A stretch of 21,604 nt of DNA from a bacterium (GCA_021813235.1 JAKALG010000003.1:1-21604); one strand, 5' to 3'; shown: positions 1-7,432, counted from the stretch's first letter. Program-made: numbers and translations. Notes: generated by a model not told the origin, from the sequence alone.

Positions 1-144
1 ATGACCCGATTTAACTCGGATCGTAGATATTCTTGTCGCTCAATTTGTCTCTATGATGCTATGACTTAATCAAAACTCACAATGAAAACTTAAAAGCTCT
101 ACGAGAAACTACTCCGTAAGTATAGTACATCTACCCCAAAAATG
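1..144. other. Left-edge stretch with no supported gene
   Basis: No frame here has a credible start and continues far. One frame on each strand stays open for a short way but lacks a start codon or is soon stopped. On the minus strand, positions 3-22 can fold into a 7-bp hairpin with one G-U pair, and around 97-118 there is a weak bulged hairpin. The stretch could be the end of an RNA gene or of an element cut by the window edge. I recognise nothing specific. Confidence 0.3.
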
Positions 145-173
145 CAAAAATGGAGCGAATTAAATCGCTCCAT
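145..173 (-). terminator. Intrinsic terminator of the 76-aa gene
   Basis: On the minus strand a perfect 9-bp stem (ATGGAGCGA with TCGCTCCAT, 150-158 and 165-173) has a 6-nt loop and is followed by a T run. It lies 14 bases past the stop codon of the 76-aa gene, so it most likely ends that transcript. Confidence 0.8.
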
Positions 174-186
174 CATAAAACCACCA

Positions 187-417
187 TTAAATTTTTACAA
201 AAGTACATTCTTGAGAATCACCAGAAGATTCTCCAACAAAGAGCACTTTTACAAATCCATTATAAAATGTGCGTTCTGACTCTGTTTCATATTCTATATG
301 ATCCCCAAGTTTTAAATTCCAAACACCGGGGATAAGACCTCCTATCGTCTTTTTATTTTCAAGTTTTTGAAGAAGGTCAAAAGGAATATTAAGAATTAAT
401 TCTTTTCTAAAAGCCAT
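187..417 (-). CDS. Small hypothetical protein, 76 aa
   Basis: I do not recognise this protein. It is soluble with no signal peptide or membrane segment. The middle (about residues 28-45) has a glycine-rich turn followed by a Leu-x-x-Gly-Asp pattern, then a segment predicted to be beta-rich. That vaguely recalls small PUA/ASCH-like beta barrels, but this is only an impression. The start is well supported: AGGAGG sits 4 bases before the ATG. A promoter (TATAGT, 16-bp spacer, TTGATT) lies upstream and a clear hairpin terminator downstream, so it is a self-contained single-gene unit. It follows prfA on the same strand but is separated from it by a structured intergenic region. Existence as a gene is likely; function unknown. 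Confidence 0.75.
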   Translation of the reverse strand: MAFRKELILNIPFDLLQKLENKKTIGGLIPGVWNLKLGDHIEYETESERTFYNGFVKVLFVGESSGDSQECTFVKI

Positions 418-450
418 ACCACCTCCTGTTTATTTAACAAAATTTTATTA

Positions 451-478
451 ACTATACTAAGATTATAGAAAAAATCAA
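451..478 (-). promoter_or_regulatory. Promoter of the 76-aa gene
   Basis: On the minus strand, TTGATT (473-478) and TATAGT (451-456) are separated by 16 bases. The predicted mRNA has a leader of about 25-30 nt containing the SD AGGAGG at 422-427. Confidence 0.5.
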
Positions 479-484
479 GAGCAA

Positions 485-551
485 ACACATTTACGCTATC
501 ACTGAGATGTGTAATCTATACTCAAACCTAGCGATAGCAGAATTTGAGTAT
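485..551 (-). other. Two hairpins with complementary loops, possible kissing pair
   Basis: Just after the prfA stop (minus strand) a perfect 9-bp stem (518-526 with 543-551) closes a 16-nt loop containing GCTATC. A second 6-bp stem (485-490 with 507-512) closes a 16-nt loop containing GATAGC. The two 6-mers (495-500 and 533-538) are exact complements, so the loops could pair. Neither hairpin has a T run, so this is not an ordinary intrinsic terminator. It could be a structured 3' end for prfA or a leader-proximal element for the next gene. Confidence 0.4.
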
Positions 552-564
552 CGTAAAATTTTTA

Positions 565-1533
565 TTACTCTTCCTCATCCCCTGTCTCGCCAGACTGCAG
601 AGCAGAGATTATTTCTTCTATATAGCCCGTCATTATTTTTGGCAGATTATGCCAAGATTTTTTAATACGATGGTCGGTCACACGGTCTTGTGAATAGTTG
701 TAAGTGCGGATTTTTTCAGAACGGTCGCCAGTACCAATTTGTTCTTTACGCACACCAGAATATTTTTTTGCTTCCTCTTCTTCTTTCAATTGCTGAAGCT
801 TAGCTGTCAAAATCATTAATGCCTTTTCTCTATTTGCGAGCTGACTTCGCTCATTAGTAGAACGCACATCTATACCCGTAGGCTTATGGATGAGTCGGAC
901 AGCCGTCTCAACTTTGTTCACATTTTGTCCGCCTTTTCCTCCTGAACGAGAATATTCCATTTCTAAATCAGCTGGATTAATTACAAAATTAACTTTTTTT
1001 CTAATAGGAAGTACAGCCACAGAAGCAGTAGATGTATGAACTCTACCATTTTTTTCTGTAGCGGGAATTCTTTGTACTCTATGCACCCCTGTCTCATAAC
1101 GTAATTGACTGTAAATATCTTTCCCTTTTATTTCAAAACTCGCTTCTTTGTATCCACCAAGTTCATTTTTTGATTCATAATTTGTTTTCCATTGCCAACC
1201 TTTCATGTCAGCAAATAATTCATACATATGAGCAAGCTCCCATGCAAAAAGGGACGCTTCATCTCCTCCAGCTCCAGCTCGTACTTCTAGCACAACTTCA
1301 TTTGCCATTTCTTCCTCTTCTTTATCTTTGTCTAAAATATTTTGAATCTGTTTTTCTGTCTCTTCTCTTTGTTCTTGAATAGATTTAAGTTCGGCTGCTG
1401 CCATTTCATGTAAATCATCATCACCTCCCATCATCTCGCGAACTTGTATTTCTTCACGATTGAGGCGCTCCAAAATACCAGCTAAATAGCTCGTATTGTG
1501 ATTCTTCTTCAGTTCGTCTAAATCAAAAGTCAT
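565..1533 (-). CDS. prfA: Peptide chain release factor 1
   Basis: Recognises UAA and UAG in the ribosomal A site and triggers peptidyl-tRNA hydrolysis. The hydrolysis motif GGQ is near residue 200 in the context [17 protein letters not shown]. The codon-reading PxT tripeptide is present as PAT in [13 protein letters not shown], the RF1 rather than RF2 type. The N-terminal helical domain (residues 1 to about 75) is rich in charged residues. At 322 aa the protein is shorter than the roughly 360 aa of E. coli RF1, with the deficit mainly in this domain. The ATG at 1533 is supported by an extended -10 seven bases upstream and no SD, so it is probably leaderless. It lies downstream of rpmE, separated by repeat A1. 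Confidence 0.96.
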   Translation of the reverse strand: MTFDLDELKKNHNTSYLAGILERLNREEIQVREMMGGDDDLHEMAAAELKSIQEQREETEKQIQNILDKDKEEEEMANEVVLEVRAGAGGDEASLFAWELAHMYELFADMKGWQWKTNYESKNELGGYKEASFEIKGKDIYSQLRYETGVHRVQRIPATEKNGRVHTSTASVAVLPIRKKVNFVINPADLEMEYSRSGGKGGQNVNKVETAVRLIHKPTGIDVRSTNERSQLANREKALMILTAKLQQLKEEEEAKKYSGVRKEQIGTGDRSEKIRTYNYSQDRVTDHRIKKSWHNLPKIMTGYIEEIISALQSGETGDEEE

Positions 1534-1540
1534 AGAATTA

Positions 1541-1549
1541 AGTATAGCA
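1541..1549 (-). promoter_or_regulatory. Extended -10 of prfA
   Basis: TGC followed by TATACT (1541-1546) ends 7 bases before the prfA ATG, with no SD in between. This predicts a transcript starting at or next to the start codon. A direct repeat of TAGGCTTTA lies just upstream (about 1553-1573). Confidence 0.55.
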
Positions 1550-1582
1550 GATTAGGCTTTAGGCGCTAGGCTTTAGCCAAAT

Positions 1583-1681
1583 AAAAATTCCAGAAACAAA
1601 AATTTTAAGAGTCGTGTCGGTCCCCTGTCCTTATGACCCCGAGGGCGAAGACTCAGAAATTTTTCGGTTTCTGGAATTTTT
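1583..1681. repeat. Structured repeat family A, copy 1
   Basis: About 99 bp between rpmE and prfA. A locus-specific perfect 15-bp inverted repeat (AAAAATTCCAGAAAC at 1583-1597, complement at 1667-1681) flanks a conserved part. That part begins AAAAATTTTAAGAGTC, ends GACTCAGAAATTTTT, and also pairs as inner arms. The core between them carries GTGTCGGTCCCC and CCGAGGGCGAAG. The same conserved part recurs at 4037-4104 (reversed) and 10273-10340, each time with different outer arms. Not a gene. On the minus strand the 3' outer arm is followed by a short T-rich run, so it could also act as a terminator. Confidence 0.85.
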
Positions 1682-1684
1682 TAC

Positions 1685-1909
1685 TTATTTTTTAGTCTTT
1701 ACTTTAGCAGATGCAGCTCTACGTTTATTGAATCTTTCTACGCGTCCAGCAGTATCCATTATCTTTTCATTTCCAGTATAAAAAGGATGGCAATGACTAC
1801 AGATTTCCATTTTTATTTCTGGCATTGTTGAACCAACTTCAAAAACCGCTCCGCAAGCGCAGGTGGCTTTGGTTTTTATATCAAATTTTGGGTGTATATC
1901 TTTTTTCAT
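1685..1909 (-). CDS. rpmE: Ribosomal protein bL31
   Basis: Large-subunit protein bL31, which bridges the subunits near the central protuberance. The 74-aa sequence has the standard N-terminus (MKKDIHPKF) and the zinc-binding cysteines of the C+ type: Cys17 and Cys19, then Cys37 and Cys40 in the segment ICSHCHPFYTG. The C-terminal tail is basic (RFNKRRAASAKVKTKK). The gene follows the lytic transglycosylase by 23 bases. An AGGA just before the ATG is a modest SD, and a weak TATTCT lies 9 bases upstream. Repeat A1 separates it from prfA. Having rpmE next to prfA is a common bacterial arrangement. Confidence 0.97.
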   Translation of the reverse strand: MKKDIHPKFDIKTKATCACGAVFEVGSTMPEIKMEICSHCHPFYTGNEKIMDTAGRVERFNKRRAASAKVKTKK

Positions 1910-1932
1910 CGTCCTAGCAGAATATCACAGTT

Positions 1933-3288
1933 TTAATTCGAAAGCAAATCTATGTTAGCTTGAATTTTAGATTTTAATTTTTGAACACTCCTACTATATG
2001 AACAAGAAGAACCTCCAGAACCATAATATCTGCAAGCTGCTTTATTTTGAGCGCTAGCGCTAGTACCGACGGCTCCTAAATCACTCAAATATATTCCTGA
2101 AGCCATAAATGAATCCCGAGGAGACCAAGGATTTGCAAAATGACCTAAAATTTCTTGCAAACGGTCTTCAAAGAGTTTCCAAGTAGAAGGAATAAATTGT
2201 GCTGGGCCCATAGCTCCTCCCCATCCAGCCACTCCTGCAATAGGACAAGAAACAGCAGTCTGGAAGGCATTGAAGCTAAGCGCATTTGTAATTTCTAAAA
2301 ATGGAGCTACGTCGCGTGTCGGTTTCATAACATTAGGAAATACTTTTCCATTAACTTTTCCTACTCCTGCACCCGTATCTGGATTGGTCAAATAACATTG
2401 CCCGACATTGGCACCTAAACTACTTTCTTGAGTGAGTATTGCTAGCAAAAACGCAGGATCAACTCCTAATTTACTTTTTACTTCATTAGCGTAAGTGAGA
2501 GCTGTGCCGAAATCAATCTTTTGAGAGATACCAGCAAGGTTGAATAAAGCACTGCGGATTTTATCTGCTTGGGCTTTCTTTTGAGCAGCGAGTTTTTGAT
2601 ACTCGCTTTCTTTTTGTTTAGAAATAGCTAGCAATTGTTTTTTATCGGCCTCGGACTTTGCCACTTGTTTCTGAGTACTTTCTAGTTCTGCTTTAGCGTC
2701 AGTTTCTGCATTTCGTTGTTTTTCTAAACCGCTTTTAGCAACTTCAGTCTGTGTCTTTACTCCATTGATAATATCAACAGAATTTTTTATTGCTTGTTTG
2801 ATGGAATTGTAAGATTCAAGATCGCTATAAAAAGAAGAAAGGGTCTGATCAGAAAAAATTAAATAAATAAAATCTTGATTGTCAAAATCATTTGTATTAC
2901 GTAACAGCTGGGCCAGAGATTCGTGCTCACGGTCTATCTTTTGAGACAGGGTGTTGATTTGTGTAACTTTGTCATTTATATCAACTTTAAGCTGTGCAAT
3001 TTTTAGAGCTCTAGCCTTAATTTTTGCTTTTAGAGCATTGATCTGGCTAGTCAAATAATCCACGTCGCCTTTCAAAGTACCCGTCTGTTTTTGTTGTTCT
3101 TTCTGCTTATTTAACAAATCGGCTAGTTGAGCCTCTATCTGATTAAGCTCATTCTGACAAAAAGCCCTATCTGCTTGAGAAGATGAATTATTAATAGAAA
3201 GACAGTCAAAAGCTGCATTTGCTTTATGCACTCCCAAAATCGGTATAAAAAGTATAAAAATAAAAACTATGGCAATCTTCTTGACCAT
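1933..3288 (-). CDS. Secreted coiled-coil lytic transglycosylase
   Basis: Predicted murein-cleaving enzyme outside the membrane. Residues 1-25 form a signal peptide ending near ANAAF. Residues of about 35-250 are a long, Lys/Glu/Gln-rich coiled coil interrupted near residues 130-160, like the N-terminal part of CwlO- or EnvC-type proteins. The C-terminal domain (about 260-451) is of the MltB/SLT type. The candidate catalytic glutamate is Glu288 in AILTQESSLG, and GWGGAMGPAQFIPSTW is the hallmark motif. Four domain cysteines may form disulfides. The start is supported by an extended -10 (TGT-TAAAAT) seven bases before the ATG. It is followed closely by rpmE. The fusion resembles a self-regulated septal or elongation hydrolase, which is inference. 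Confidence 0.88.
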   Translation of the reverse strand: MVKKIAIVFIFILFIPILGVHKANAAFDCLSINNSSSQADRAFCQNELNQIEAQLADLLNKQKEQQKQTGTLKGDVDYLTSQINALKAKIKARALKIAQLKVDINDKVTQINTLSQKIDREHESLAQLLRNTNDFDNQDFIYLIFSDQTLSSFYSDLESYNSIKQAIKNSVDIINGVKTQTEVAKSGLEKQRNAETDAKAELESTQKQVAKSEADKKQLLAISKQKESEYQKLAAQKKAQADKIRSALFNLAGISQKIDFGTALTYANEVKSKLGVDPAFLLAILTQESSLGANVGQCYLTNPDTGAGVGKVNGKVFPNVMKPTRDVAPFLEITNALSFNAFQTAVSCPIAGVAGWGGAMGPAQFIPSTWKLFEDRLQEILGHFANPWSPRDSFMASGIYLSDLGAVGTSASAQNKAACRYYGSGGSSCSYSRSVQKLKSKIQANIDLLSN

Positions 3289-3295
3289 AGTTTTT

Positions 3296-3304
3296 ATTTT
3301 AACA
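3296..3304 (-). promoter_or_regulatory. Extended -10 of the lytic transglycosylase gene
   Basis: TGT followed by TAAAAT (3296-3301, minus strand) ends 7 bases before the ATG with no SD, which predicts a leaderless or nearly leaderless mRNA. Confidence 0.5.
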
Positions 3305-3315
3305 TATTTTTAAAA

Positions 3316-3981
3316 TTATTTCTTTTCTGCTTCTGCTTCTCCCTCTACTGCTTCTCCTCCTTCTTCTTCTTTCTTGCCTTTCTTTTCAACTTCGATTGCA
3401 GATAAGTCTACTGGCGCTGCGACTTCTTCTTTCTCTTCTACTTGAAGAACAATAGAAGCTACGACATCGTGTGGATTTGCTATAACAACGACTCCGGCTG
3501 GCAGAGCAATATCAGAAACAAAAATCTGACTGTCTACCGTTTCAAGTTTAGAAATATCTACAGGAAGGTTGTGTGGAAGATCTTTTGGCAAAGCTTCGAC
3601 TTCTACTTCATGAAGCACTTTGACAAGGTTGCCCAAGCCATTCTTGACTGCATTTGAGATACCGACATATTCAAGAGGAACATTAACTTTGATTTTCTTA
3701 TTCATATCAACAACTAGGAAGTCTACGTGTATAGGCTCTTCAGTCACTGGATGTACTTGCACTTCATGAATAAGAGCGTCGACACTAGCAGTGCCTACGT
3801 TTATCTTTACTGTGGAAGATTCTCCAGCTTCTCGCCAAATCTTTTTGAATTCAACGAGTGAAATAGAAATAGGAGTAGTGATACTACCTGCTCCATAAAA
3901 AACAGCAGGGATTTCCCCTTCTTTCTTTAAAGCATCTATTTTAATGCTCTCATCTCTCTTTTTAGCTTTAATTACAAACAT
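3316..3981 (-). CDS. rplY: Ribosomal protein bL25, CTC type
   Basis: Binds 5S rRNA in the large subunit. The N-terminal 5S-binding domain (about 1-90) includes KKEGEIPAVFYG and HEVQVHPVTEEPIHVDF, both typical of the family. A second beta domain follows (about 95-185), as in the longer CTC/TL5 form. The last 35 residues are a low-complexity Lys/Glu tail. I chose the ATG at 3981, giving 221 aa, rather than the in-frame one at 4029. The bL25 family starts at this point, and TATACT lies 7 bases upstream. The upstream ATG falls in the arm of repeat A2 and would add a hydrophobic stretch not found in the family. Confidence 0.94.
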   Translation of the reverse strand: MFVIKAKKRDESIKIDALKKEGEIPAVFYGAGSITTPISISLVEFKKIWREAGESSTVKINVGTASVDALIHEVQVHPVTEEPIHVDFLVVDMNKKIKVNVPLEYVGISNAVKNGLGNLVKVLHEVEVEALPKDLPHNLPVDISKLETVDSQIFVSDIALPAGVVVIANPHDVVASIVLQVEEKEEVAAPVDLSAIEVEKKGKKEEEGGEAVEGEAEAEKK

Positions 3982-3988
3982 GAGAGAC

Positions 3989-3994
3989 AGTATA
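3989..3994 (-). promoter_or_regulatory. -10 of rplY
   Basis: TATACT on the minus strand ends 7 bases before the chosen rplY ATG. It supports that start and suggests a leaderless mRNA. Confidence 0.5.
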
Positions 3995-4020
3995 ACCGAA
4001 TCTTTATTAAAAGTCAAAAA

Positions 4021-4120
4021 TATTTGCATGCCTGAGCAAAAATTTCTGAGCCTTCGCCCTCGGAGTCATAAGTCCAGGGGACCAACACGACTCTTGAAAT
4101 TTTTCTCAGGCACGCAAATA
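4021..4120. repeat. Structured repeat family A, copy 2 (opposite orientation)
   Basis: About 100 bp between the FAD oxidase and rplY. The outer arms TATTTGCATGCCTGAG (4021-4036) and its near-complement (4105-4120, 15 of 16 paired) are unrelated to the arms of copies 1 and 3. The inner conserved part lies on the opposite strand to the other copies. Relative to them the core shows TTGG for TCGG and GGAC for GTCC, and the CCGAGGGCGAAGGCTC block is unchanged. On the minus strand the arm is followed by T-rich sequence, so some termination activity after the FAD oxidase gene is possible. Confidence 0.85.
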
Positions 4121-4126
4121 CTTATA

Positions 4127-5986
4127 TTAGACTTTGTGTATGATGCTGTGTTCCCTAGCAATATGTTTGGCCATATATTCTTTTGTGCCTCCCCCATCTT
4201 CTGAAACTATTTTTTTTCCTGGATTAAAAATATTTTTTGGGTCAAATATTTTCTTAATTTCTGTAAAAATTGAAATTATATGTTTGCCATACATTTTTTC
4301 TAAGTAAGGAGTACGAACGAGGCCATCATTGTGCTCTGCCGTAATAGAGCCGTGATATTTCAAAACTAAATCATAAACCAGTCCCCCTAGCTCCATTATT
4401 ATTTTGGCAGTGTCCTCACGCGAAAAATCCATCAGAGGAATGATGTGAAAATTACCATCTCCCACATGCCCAGCTATAGTATAAGTCAAATCATACTTTG
4501 AAAAAATTTGATTAAGCTCTGGAATAAATTTCGGTAAAAATTCTGGACGAACAATGATGTCGTCTATAAAAGGCGCAGTGTGAAGACCTTTGACATGTTT
4601 GCGTAAGAGTGAAAAACTCTCTCTTCTAATATCCCAATACTTTTCTGATTCAGTTTCAGATTTTGTAATGTGGACATTGAGTTTGAAATTTTTTATCTTC
4701 TCTTTAAGACTCAAACACTGCTTATTTATTTCTTCTTCATTTTCACCTGCAAATTCGGCAAGAATAATTAATTTCGGAAAACCACTAGTGATCATCATCC
4801 AAAGTTCTGGTAAGAAGCTCCACATAAATTTTATCATCCCTACGAGCCCTTTGTTTTTAAGAAAATCCGGGAAGAATTTGACGGCTAATTTCATCGTTTT
4901 ATCATCATAAGTTTCCAAAGTTTCTGGATTAGTCTTCAAAATCTCATCTACCAGACGGCCTAATGGCTCTAAATTATTCATAAAGATGACCACCAATTTA
5001 GAATGTTTGGGATTTTTCACAAGCTTGAAAGTGATTTCTGTCGCTATGCCTAATGTGCCCTGCGAACCAACAAGAAGCTTGTTTAAATTGAAAAAACCAA
5101 AATCTGAAGAATTTTGAATGGTCTGGCCGGGGTTCGGGGCCCCGGGGATCCGAGGACCTGAAAAATTTTTTAGATTTTGGTTTTTGTTTTCTAGGACGTT
5201 CCATATATAATAGCCGGCAGAATTTTTACTAACGTTGGGCTTTGCAAGTTTTATTTCCTCTTTATTTTTATTTATCAAATCATAAATATTTTTATAAATT
5301 TCACTTTCAAAATTTGTCTGTGTAATTTTTTTAGTCAATTCATTTTGGGAGAGAGCTTTGACGACATATTCATTGCCGTCAGAAAAAACAACCTTAGCTT
5401 CTAAAACATAATCTTCTGTCTTTCCATATTTAAGAGTTCGTTCTCCGGCAGAATTGTTACCAAACATTCCACCCATAGCATTTAAACTTTTTGATGCAGT
5501 ATAACAAGGTAAAATAAGCCCTTTTTCTAAGGTTATTTTCTCGAAATCTCTATAAAACATACCGGGCTGCACAGTGATGGAATAATCACCACCCCCTGCC
5601 CCCTCCTCACCAAGGAGGGGAGGAAAACCCTCTCCTCCTTTTGAAGGAGGAGTGCCCAAAGGGCGAGGTGGTTGTATTAACTTACTCATATGCCTCGTGA
5701 AATCCAAAACCAAAGATTCACTAATGGCTCCGCCAGACATATCTGTGCCAGCACACCTCGCAGTGATGGAAAGATTTTTCCAATCTTTATTTTTCTCTGG
5801 GTCAGAATATTTATTTTTATTCTCTGAAACCCATTTGACTAAATTTTGAACGTCTTTTGAATCCAAAGGAAAAAGCACGAGCTTTGGCCTCAATTCAAAA
5901 ATACTCGCATCACGAGAATATTTCGAAAGTGTTTCTTCACTATCTTCCATCTCTCCCCTAAAAAATTTTTGTATTTCTTCTTTCAT
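4127..5986 (-). CDS. FAD-binding oxidase, GlcD / D-lactate dehydrogenase-like
   Basis: Predicted flavoprotein oxidising a 2-hydroxy acid such as D-lactate or glycolate. The N-terminal FAD_binding_4 (PCMH) domain has ARCAGTDMSGGA, VQPGMFYRDFE and GGMFGNNSAGERTLKYGKTEDYV, and later LLVGSQGTLGIATEI. The C-terminal FAD-oxidase domain has the metal/substrate motif AGHVGDGNFH and ends with IFDPKNIFNPGK. At 619 aa it is longer than the usual 450-550 aa. Two in-frame GC-rich insertions account for part of this: residues about 105-133 (PPRPLGTPPSKGGEG...) and about 275-290 (GPRIPGAPNPGQ). Both lie in loop positions between conserved blocks. It starts 5 bases after the Nudix gene, so the two are probably co-transcribed. 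No iron-sulphur domain is fused. The physiological substrate is unknown. Confidence 0.88.
   Translation of the reverse strand: MKEEIQKFFRGEMEDSEETLSKYSRDASIFELRPKLVLFPLDSKDVQNLVKWVSENKNKYSDPEKNKDWKNLSITARCAGTDMSGGAISESLVLDFTRHMSKLIQPPRPLGTPPSKGGEGFPPLLGEEGAGGGDYSITVQPGMFYRDFEKITLEKGLILPCYTASKSLNAMGGMFGNNSAGERTLKYGKTEDYVLEAKVVFSDGNEYVVKALSQNELTKKITQTNFESEIYKNIYDLINKNKEEIKLAKPNVSKNSAGYYIWNVLENKNQNLKNFSGPRIPGAPNPGQTIQNSSDFGFFNLNKLLVGSQGTLGIATEITFKLVKNPKHSKLVVIFMNNLEPLGRLVDEILKTNPETLETYDDKTMKLAVKFFPDFLKNKGLVGMIKFMWSFLPELWMMITSGFPKLIILAEFAGENEEEINKQCLSLKEKIKNFKLNVHITKSETESEKYWDIRRESFSLLRKHVKGLHTAPFIDDIIVRPEFLPKFIPELNQIFSKYDLTYTIAGHVGDGNFHIIPLMDFSREDTAKIIMELGGLVYDLVLKYHGSITAEHNDGLVRTPYLEKMYGKHIISIFTEIKKIFDPKNIFNPGKKIVSEDGGGTKEYMAKHIAREHSIIHKV
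5091..5187. repeat. GC-rich palindromic insertion inside the FAD oxidase gene, with flanking inverted arms
   Basis: A GC-rich core (5121-5158) with CCGGGG and CGGGGCCCCG palindromes is framed by GGTC and GGACC. It sits inside AT-rich arms: AAAAACCAAAATCT (from 5092) has its exact complement at about 5172-5185, and weaker pairing continues inward. It is translated in frame as SGPRIPGAPNPGQTIQ plus flanks, in the linker between the conserved NSAGYYIWNV and NKLLVGSQGTLG blocks. Its composition is unlike the surrounding gene. Confidence 0.75.
5588..5672. repeat. Cloverleaf-like GC-rich insertion inside the FAD oxidase gene
   Basis: About 85 bp bounded by ACCACC (5588-5593) and GGTGGT (5667-5672). 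It encloses three successive hairpins: CCTCCT/AGGAGG, CTCCTCC/GGAGGAG and GCCC/GGGC. It is read in frame as PPRPLGTPPSKGGEG...PPLLGEEGAGGG, placed between DFTRHMSKLIQ and YSITVQPG. The peptide and DNA resemble a widespread bacterial repeat with the signature PPSKGGEG, recalled from memory and not searched here. Confidence 0.75.
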
Positions 5987-5991
5987 TTTTG

Positions 5992-6480
5992 TTATTTACC
6001 TAAAAAATATTTCATGTCAGAACCAAAGGTAGGAATAAAAAAATCTGGATTTTCTTTATATAATTTTAGAATTTCATCTTTAGTAAACCATTTTATTTGT
6101 TCTACTTCCGTGTCTTGTTTTACAAAAGGATACTTGCTATCTACAACGACACTAAACCACTGTCCGAAATATTCATGGCTTGTTGATCTGCGATTTTTGC
6201 ACTCAATTTTTGGTTTTATATTTTTAAGTCTTATTTCTTCTTCTGCTTCTTTTATGATATTTTGTTCATAGGTTTCTCCCTCTTCCACTGTTCCAGCTAC
6301 TGCAGGACCCCATTTACCTGGATCTCTTATCTTATTAAAATTTCTTTGAGCAAGTAGAACTTCTCCTTTTTCATTAGTAACCCAAAGACCAGCGACACGA
6401 CCTATGTCTCCTTTTTGTCTTTCGTTTGCATCAATATGTTTTATTATCTCGTCTTGTTCGTTTACAATTGGTATTCTCAT
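5992..6480 (-). CDS. Nudix hydrolase, IPP isomerase-like subfamily
   Basis: Hydrolyses or isomerises a nucleoside diphosphate-X or prenyl diphosphate-type substrate. The 162-aa protein begins with a short strand segment (VNEQDEIIKHIDANERQ) and then RVAGLWVTNEKGEVLLAQRN, like the YfcD / isopentenyl-diphosphate isomerase branch. The Nudix box is GTVEEGETYEQNIIKEAEEEI. The glycine and the E-E-x-E acidic set are present, but the conserved Arg of REUxEE is Lys, and the following Gly is Arg. A C-terminal EVEQIKWFTKDEI segment is typical of the fold. No SD or clear -10 precedes the ATG. It is the first gene of a pair with the FAD oxidase. The substrate cannot be deduced. Confidence 0.85.
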   Translation of the reverse strand: MRIPIVNEQDEIIKHIDANERQKGDIGRVAGLWVTNEKGEVLLAQRNFNKIRDPGKWGPAVAGTVEEGETYEQNIIKEAEEEIRLKNIKPKIECKNRRSTSHEYFGQWFSVVVDSKYPFVKQDTEVEQIKWFTKDEILKLYKENPDFFIPTFGSDMKYFLGK

Positions 6481-6559
6481 GATTTTTTTAATCGAAAAAG
6501 ATTTGAATTAAGTGCAAAAAATTTCTAACTATTTCTAAGAATTGAAAATACATCTTCGT

Positions 6560-7432
6560 TTATTTTATATTATTGAAAAGTTTCAATCGTGCTTCAACGA
6601 CTTTACTTATAGCCTCGACGGCAGGTTGTAATATTTTATACGGTGCGACTTCGTTTGGATTTTCTTTCAAATATTTTTCTAAGGCTTCTTTGTAAGCAAC
6701 GCGGATTTCAGTATTTATATGAATGACAGATATGCCTGCTTTGATTGCATTTACAAAATCTTCATCAGCTATTCCAGAGCCACCATGCAAAACCAAAGGC
6801 ACACCAGCAGACTCTCTTATTTCTTTTATTCTCTCTATATCAAGCCTTGGATTCCCTCCTTTAACCATCCCATGCACATTACCGACAGATGGAGCGAGAA
6901 GGTTGATACCCGTTTTCTCTACAAAATATTTCGCATCTTCAGGCTTGGTCATCGTTTCTTTAGAAACTCCTTCTGGCATTTTGTCTAAAACTTTTGAAGA
7001 AGTGCCGATGAAACCGAGTTCTGCTTCAACTAAAATATTTCTTTTCATTTTTTCTCCTACTTCTTTCGCATAGTCCACACATTTTTTAGTAAGAGCGATA
7101 TTTTCTTCAAAAGGCAATTTCACAGCATCTATGATTACTGAATCAAAAAGAGCGTCCACGCAAGCTTTCACTTTTTCAAAACTATAATGATGGTCCGCAT
7201 TTAAAAATATTGGATAATTATCTCTTTCTTTGATCGTGCGAATGAGAGCCACGGCTTCCTCCCTATCCATAAAATCTTCTTCTCCTTCTGAGAGTCCAAT
7301 GATGATGGGCAAGTCTAATTTCCTAGCTGCATTATAAATACCGTGCAAAGCTTCTAAATTTGAAATATTAAAATGGCCAATAGCCACTCCTTTTTCTTCT
7401 GCCTCTTTTATGTATTCGTATAAAGTTTTCAT
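6560..7432 (-). CDS. Class II fructose-bisphosphate aldolase family protein
   Basis: Zinc-dependent aldolase, probably interconverting fructose 1,6-bisphosphate and the triose phosphates in glycolysis. The 290-aa TIM barrel shows GHFNISNLEAL near the start, then the zinc/catalytic region FLNADHHYSFEK. That corresponds to LDHG in other family members, with His retained and Gly replaced by His. It continues with VEAELGFIG, SVGNVHGMVKGGNPRLD (zinc His and phosphate loop), LVLHGGSGI and HINTEIR. A tagatose-bisphosphate or 2-deoxy sugar aldolase of the same fold (GatY/KbaY) cannot be excluded. It follows gatB by 78 bases, in which a -10 and a foldable leader occur. Confidence 0.9.
   Translation of the reverse strand: MKTLYEYIKEAEEKGVAIGHFNISNLEALHGIYNAARKLDLPIIIGLSEGEEDFMDREEAVALIRTIKERDNYPIFLNADHHYSFEKVKACVDALFDSVIIDAVKLPFEENIALTKKCVDYAKEVGEKMKRNILVEAELGFIGTSSKVLDKMPEGVSKETMTKPEDAKYFVEKTGINLLAPSVGNVHGMVKGGNPRLDIERIKEIRESAGVPLVLHGGSGIADEDFVNAIKAGISVIHINTEIRVAYKEALEKYLKENPNEVAPYKILQPAVEAISKVVEARLKLFNNIK

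Noticed and set aside
1..120. Partial genes or a structured RNA (for example tmRNA) at the left edge
   Set aside because: Short open stretches lack start codons and the sequence shows no recognisable tmRNA, RNase P or tRNA core.
3979..4029. Longer rplY start at 4029
   Set aside because: It would begin within the arm of repeat A2, add 16 unconserved residues and span the -10 located 7 bases before the family-consistent ATG.
4998..5204. 68-aa frame overlapping the FAD oxidase gene
   Set aside because: Lies inside a well-supported flavoprotein gene on the same strand in another frame; its GC-rich stretch comes from the palindromic insertion.
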